NCBI GenBank assembly: GCA_001778455.1
Contig: MFGX01000129.1
Coordinates: forward strand, 3,849 to 12,446
Direction of reading: 5' to 3'
Source of the DNA: Candidatus Fraserbacteria bacterium RBG_16_55_9
Lineage (GTDB): Bacteria; Bipolaricaulota; Bipolaricaulia; RBG-16-55-9
DNA length: 8,598 nucleotides
Both the position numbers and the translations under genes were made by a program. The notes beneath the pieces were generated by a model. That model ran no database searches and was not told the DNA's origin. It was given only the letters and a program-made list of their open reading frames with translations. Positions 6,326 through 8,598 of the stretch are shown piece after piece; within the stretch, counting starts at the first letter, position 1; every line of letters begins with the position of its first letter.

Positions 6326-8598
6326 TTAGAAGAAGGGCGTCGAGAGGCCAATGTATTGCTTGATCTGGCGTTCGCCACCCAGTATGGGGGATAACGGGTA
6401 CGTGACACCCACGGTGAGTTGCCAAGGGAAGAGGCCGCCAAGCGTAGGGCCGCTCAGGGTCATTTCGAATCCGATCTCCAGCTTGAGGGCATCCACGTTC
6501 CCCAGGTCCACTCGGTCCAGGCTATCCCACGTGTTGCCAAAGCGGAGGAAGATCCGCTCATCGATATCCTGGAGCATGGCGACATTCAGCAAGTTGTACC
6601 CCATCTCTCGCTGAAATGGCAGATTGAGATCTACTTGACCCAAGAGCCTCACGTTTCCCACATAGGGGTATGCGGGTACCTTGTCGAAGCTGCTCAGCTG
6701 GCGGAGATCAAAGTGGAAGATGCCAAGAGACCCTTGGCTCCAGCCAAACGAGAGTCGCGCATCGAGGTGAATGTCAGGCGCCAGCCGATAACTCTTTATT
6801 CCACCGATCTCAAGACGCGTAAAGGCAGCCGGATCATTCAAGATGGAAGCCCACCAGGCCATGCGTTGGGTGAGCGACTCCTGATGAACCCAGCTGACGC
6901 TGACCACATTCGCCATGCGACCTGTGGCACCCAGTTCTTTATCTAGCGATGGGAGGCCCGTGGCATCCGGTCGGCGAAGCAATGAGACCTCCAATTGATC
7001 CGTCGCTTCCCAATACTGACCGAGAATCCCTAGCTCCGGGTTCGAGAAGAACATCTTCTGCCACGAGAGCTGACCGATGAGTCCTCGATCCACCAACAGT
7101 CCAACCAGGGCGCCCACGGAGCTCCCTCGCCCCAGATCCTTGACAAATCCGGCGAAGCCGGCCCCTAACACCCAACGATGGTCCAATAGGTATCCACCTT
7201 CGATAAGCTGAGAGAAGGGGTTGAACCGAATCAAGTAGGAATCCAAGGGCAGAGCATTCTCTCCGGTAGCGAGAAATTGGACTTTGCGGTTGAAAAGCGA
7301 TGAGTCATCGAGCACGTAGTAATTATTCAATCGGTCGACATCCGGCACCCAACTCTCGGGATCGATCTGGACTTGAGCTAGCGAGTTCGCGGTATCAAAG
7401 ACCATCACGAAATGATCTTCGGTTTGGTCCTCGACTTTCCAGATCTGCTTCTGATCCTCTCCGGTTCGATCGCGCGCCACAACCTCCACAGGCATCCGGA
7501 GCTCGCCTCGATGGAAGAGATAGACCATATGCTCATACTTTCCGTCGATCTTCCGGTGAGAATCAACTCGGTCAACGCCATAATCGGCATACGGCGCACG
7601 CCCTTCTTCCTCACCATCGCTGTGGAACGCTTTCTGGAAGAAATCCTCGAGATCCTGAGCAGAAGTCGCTTGGGCCAAGGCCTCAAACCCCTCAACCGTC
7701 GCCGTCTGACGTAGGAAACGATCGTACGAAGCAACCAAGAGTCTATCCATCGTTTCTTGGCCCAGGATACCTCGGAGCGCCCGAAGCATCAGGTAGCCCT
7801 TGTTGTAGAGGCGCTCAGCAGAATTATTGATGAATCTCACGTCTTGCTGGGGTTTGACTATGGCTTCATCAAACTGGTCTTTCACCGCCAGCATGTAGGG
7901 CAGCTCCCCCTGCATGTGCTCGCGCAGGTTGATGTACCCGAACTGCGACTCCACAAACTTCTCTAAGAGCCCATCCCGTTCCAGCTGGAAGACGTTGGGG
8001 CCAGACGCTCCGTATTTTTCCTCAAAATACGTGATCGAGAAATACTGAGCGAGTGATTCGCTCAAGATATTCTCAGCATTAAAATCTGAGCCAATGCCGA
8101 TTCCCCACCATTGATGGGCCACCTCGTGGGCGATGATGTAATCCAGCAAACGATTGATGAGGCCGGGGACGGCCAAGTCTTTCTCACTGAAGAACTGTTG
8201 ATTGAGTAGAGTGAGGACGTCGCCCGCAGCCCCAGAGAAACTCGCTCGAGTGGAAGGCGTCTCCGCAATCACAAGTCGTCGATGAGGGTACTCTCCCCAA
8301 CGCTTGCGGTAATAATCGAGACTCTCCACAGCATAGCTGGCGATCAATCGCGCGGAAGCCTCATGGCCGGGCAAATAGTAGACGGCAATGGGGCTCTCGG
8401 AGTCCGGGAACTCATACACCCTGAAATTTGGGCCGAGGCTCAAGGGGACAGAGCGGACAGGGACGGCACTTAGTGCGTGAATCGTCTTCTCTTTTCCGCC
8501 ACCCTTTTCTGTCTCTGCCTCTTGCACGTCCTCTTGATGGTCTGCCCCAAGAGCTGCCTGATACTCCCTGGGCAGGGTGAGAGTAAGATCGTAAAAGG
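6326..8598 (-). CDS. M1-type zinc metallopeptidase fused to putative outer-membrane beta-barrel; N-terminus cut
   Basis: The frame is open to the right edge (756 residues visible), beginning with a YDLTLTLPREY segment like the M1 N-terminal domain; a GTG at 8527 is internal. The gluzincin site HEVAH lies at 8128-8114, with the third zinc ligand Glu exactly 18 residues on (8059-8057), preceded by the usual helix and followed by QWWG. The likely catalytic Tyr is in YNKG (7807-7805), 84 residues after that Glu. The canonical GxMEN site is replaced by a GAAGD segment (about 8233-8219). A beta-sandwich region follows, ending in the M1-typical IDPESWVPDVDRLNN (about 7366-7322). The last 325 residues or so (about 7297-6329) are short alternating strands rich in Gly, Tyr, Phe and Trp, ending PLSPILGG...GLSTPFF with a terminal Phe, as in outer-membrane (Omp85-like) barrels. 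So it is likely a surface- or periplasm-facing protease anchored by its own barrel. Peptidase call strong; barrel is inference from pattern. Confidence 0.87.
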   Translation of the reverse strand, partial: FYDLTLTLPREYQAALGADHQEDVQEAETEKGGGKEKTIHALSAVPVRSVPLSLGPNFRVYEFPDSESPIAVYYLPGHEASARLIASYAVESLDYYRKRWGEYPHRRLVIAETPSTRASFSGAAGDVLTLLNQQFFSEKDLAVPGLINRLLDYIIAHEVAHQWWGIGIGSDFNAENILSESLAQYFSITYFEEKYGASGPNVFQLERDGLLEKFVESQFGYINLREHMQGELPYMLAVKDQFDEAIVKPQQDVRFINNSAERLYNKGYLMLRALRGILGQETMDRLLVASYDRFLRQTATVEGFEALAQATSAQDLEDFFQKAFHSDGEEEGRAPYADYGVDRVDSHRKIDGKYEHMVYLFHRGELRMPVEVVARDRTGEDQKQIWKVEDQTEDHFVMVFDTANSLAQVQIDPESWVPDVDRLNNYYVLDDSSLFNRKVQFLATGENALPLDSYLIRFNPFSQLIEGGYLLDHRWVLGAGFAGFVKDLGRGSSVGALVGLLVDRGLIGQLSWQKMFFSNPELGILGQYWEATDQLEVSLLRRPDATGLPSLDKELGATGRMANVVSVSWVHQESLTQRMAWWASILNDPAAFTRLEIGGIKSYRLAPDIHLDARLSFGWSQGSLGIFHFDLRQLSSFDKVPAYPYVGNVRLLGQVDLNLPFQREMGYNLLNVAMLQDIDERIFLRFGNTWDSLDRVDLGNVDALKLEIGFEMTLSGPTLGGLFPWQLTVGVTYPLSPILGGERQIKQYIGLSTPFF

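Noticed and set aside
6315..6425. Upstream extension of panC by 37 codons
   Set aside because: It overlaps the peptidase's C-terminus, has no PanC similarity, and the ATG at 6314 gives normal family length.
7300..7830. 176-codon + strand frame opposite the peptidase
   Set aside because: Arg/Ser/Pro-rich antisense shadow of the conserved M1 region, with no recognisable domain.
8525..8527. GTG as the start of the peptidase
   Set aside because: The frame continues to the window edge and the extra residues resemble the M1 N-terminal domain, so the gene is truncated by the window.

Overview
The window looks like chromosomal DNA from a Gram-negative-type (diderm) bacterium with GC content somewhat above half by eye. 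The diderm call rests on a protein ending in an apparent outer-membrane beta-barrel with a C-terminal phenylalanine. LeuRS, PanC, TsaE and ComEC are all clearly bacterial types. The combination with a chromosomal Rad52-type protein suggests a deep-branching or candidate-phylum lineage; I cannot name the phylum from the sequence alone.

Layout. On the + strand, bases 1-2280 are the 3' nine-tenths of leuS (leucyl-tRNA synthetase, cut by the left edge). A 132-base gap follows with an AT-rich promoter, a perfect 15-base palindrome and a Shine-Dalgarno site, leading into comEC (2413-4026), which encodes a DNA-uptake channel protein without the usual metallo-beta-lactamase domain. On the - strand, five closely packed genes run from the right edge: an M1-type metallopeptidase fused to a putative outer-membrane barrel (8598-6326, N-terminus cut by the edge), panC (6314-5418), tsaE (5452-4994), a 68-residue protein of unknown function (4947-4741) and a Rad52-family annealing protein (4744-3992). 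The last gene converges on comEC and their 3' ends overlap by 35 bases.

How the genes relate. LeuRS and TsaE both serve translation (leucine charging, and the t6A37 modification of tRNA). PanC makes pantothenate for coenzyme A. The peptidase probably acts at the outer membrane. The small protein and Rad52 are joined by an ATGA stop/start overlap and are probably co-expressed. ComEC carries single-stranded DNA across the inner membrane in other bacteria and Rad52-type proteins anneal single strands, so their juxtaposition suggests a transformation or repair link, but this is inference from position only.

The best candidates for something new are the M1 peptidase/outer-membrane-barrel fusion, with its degenerate GxMEN region, and the small-ORF/Rad52 pair in a housekeeping operon facing a short ComEC. 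I saw no tRNA, rRNA, CRISPR array, insertion sequence or attachment site. No stretch over 300 bases lacks a gene.
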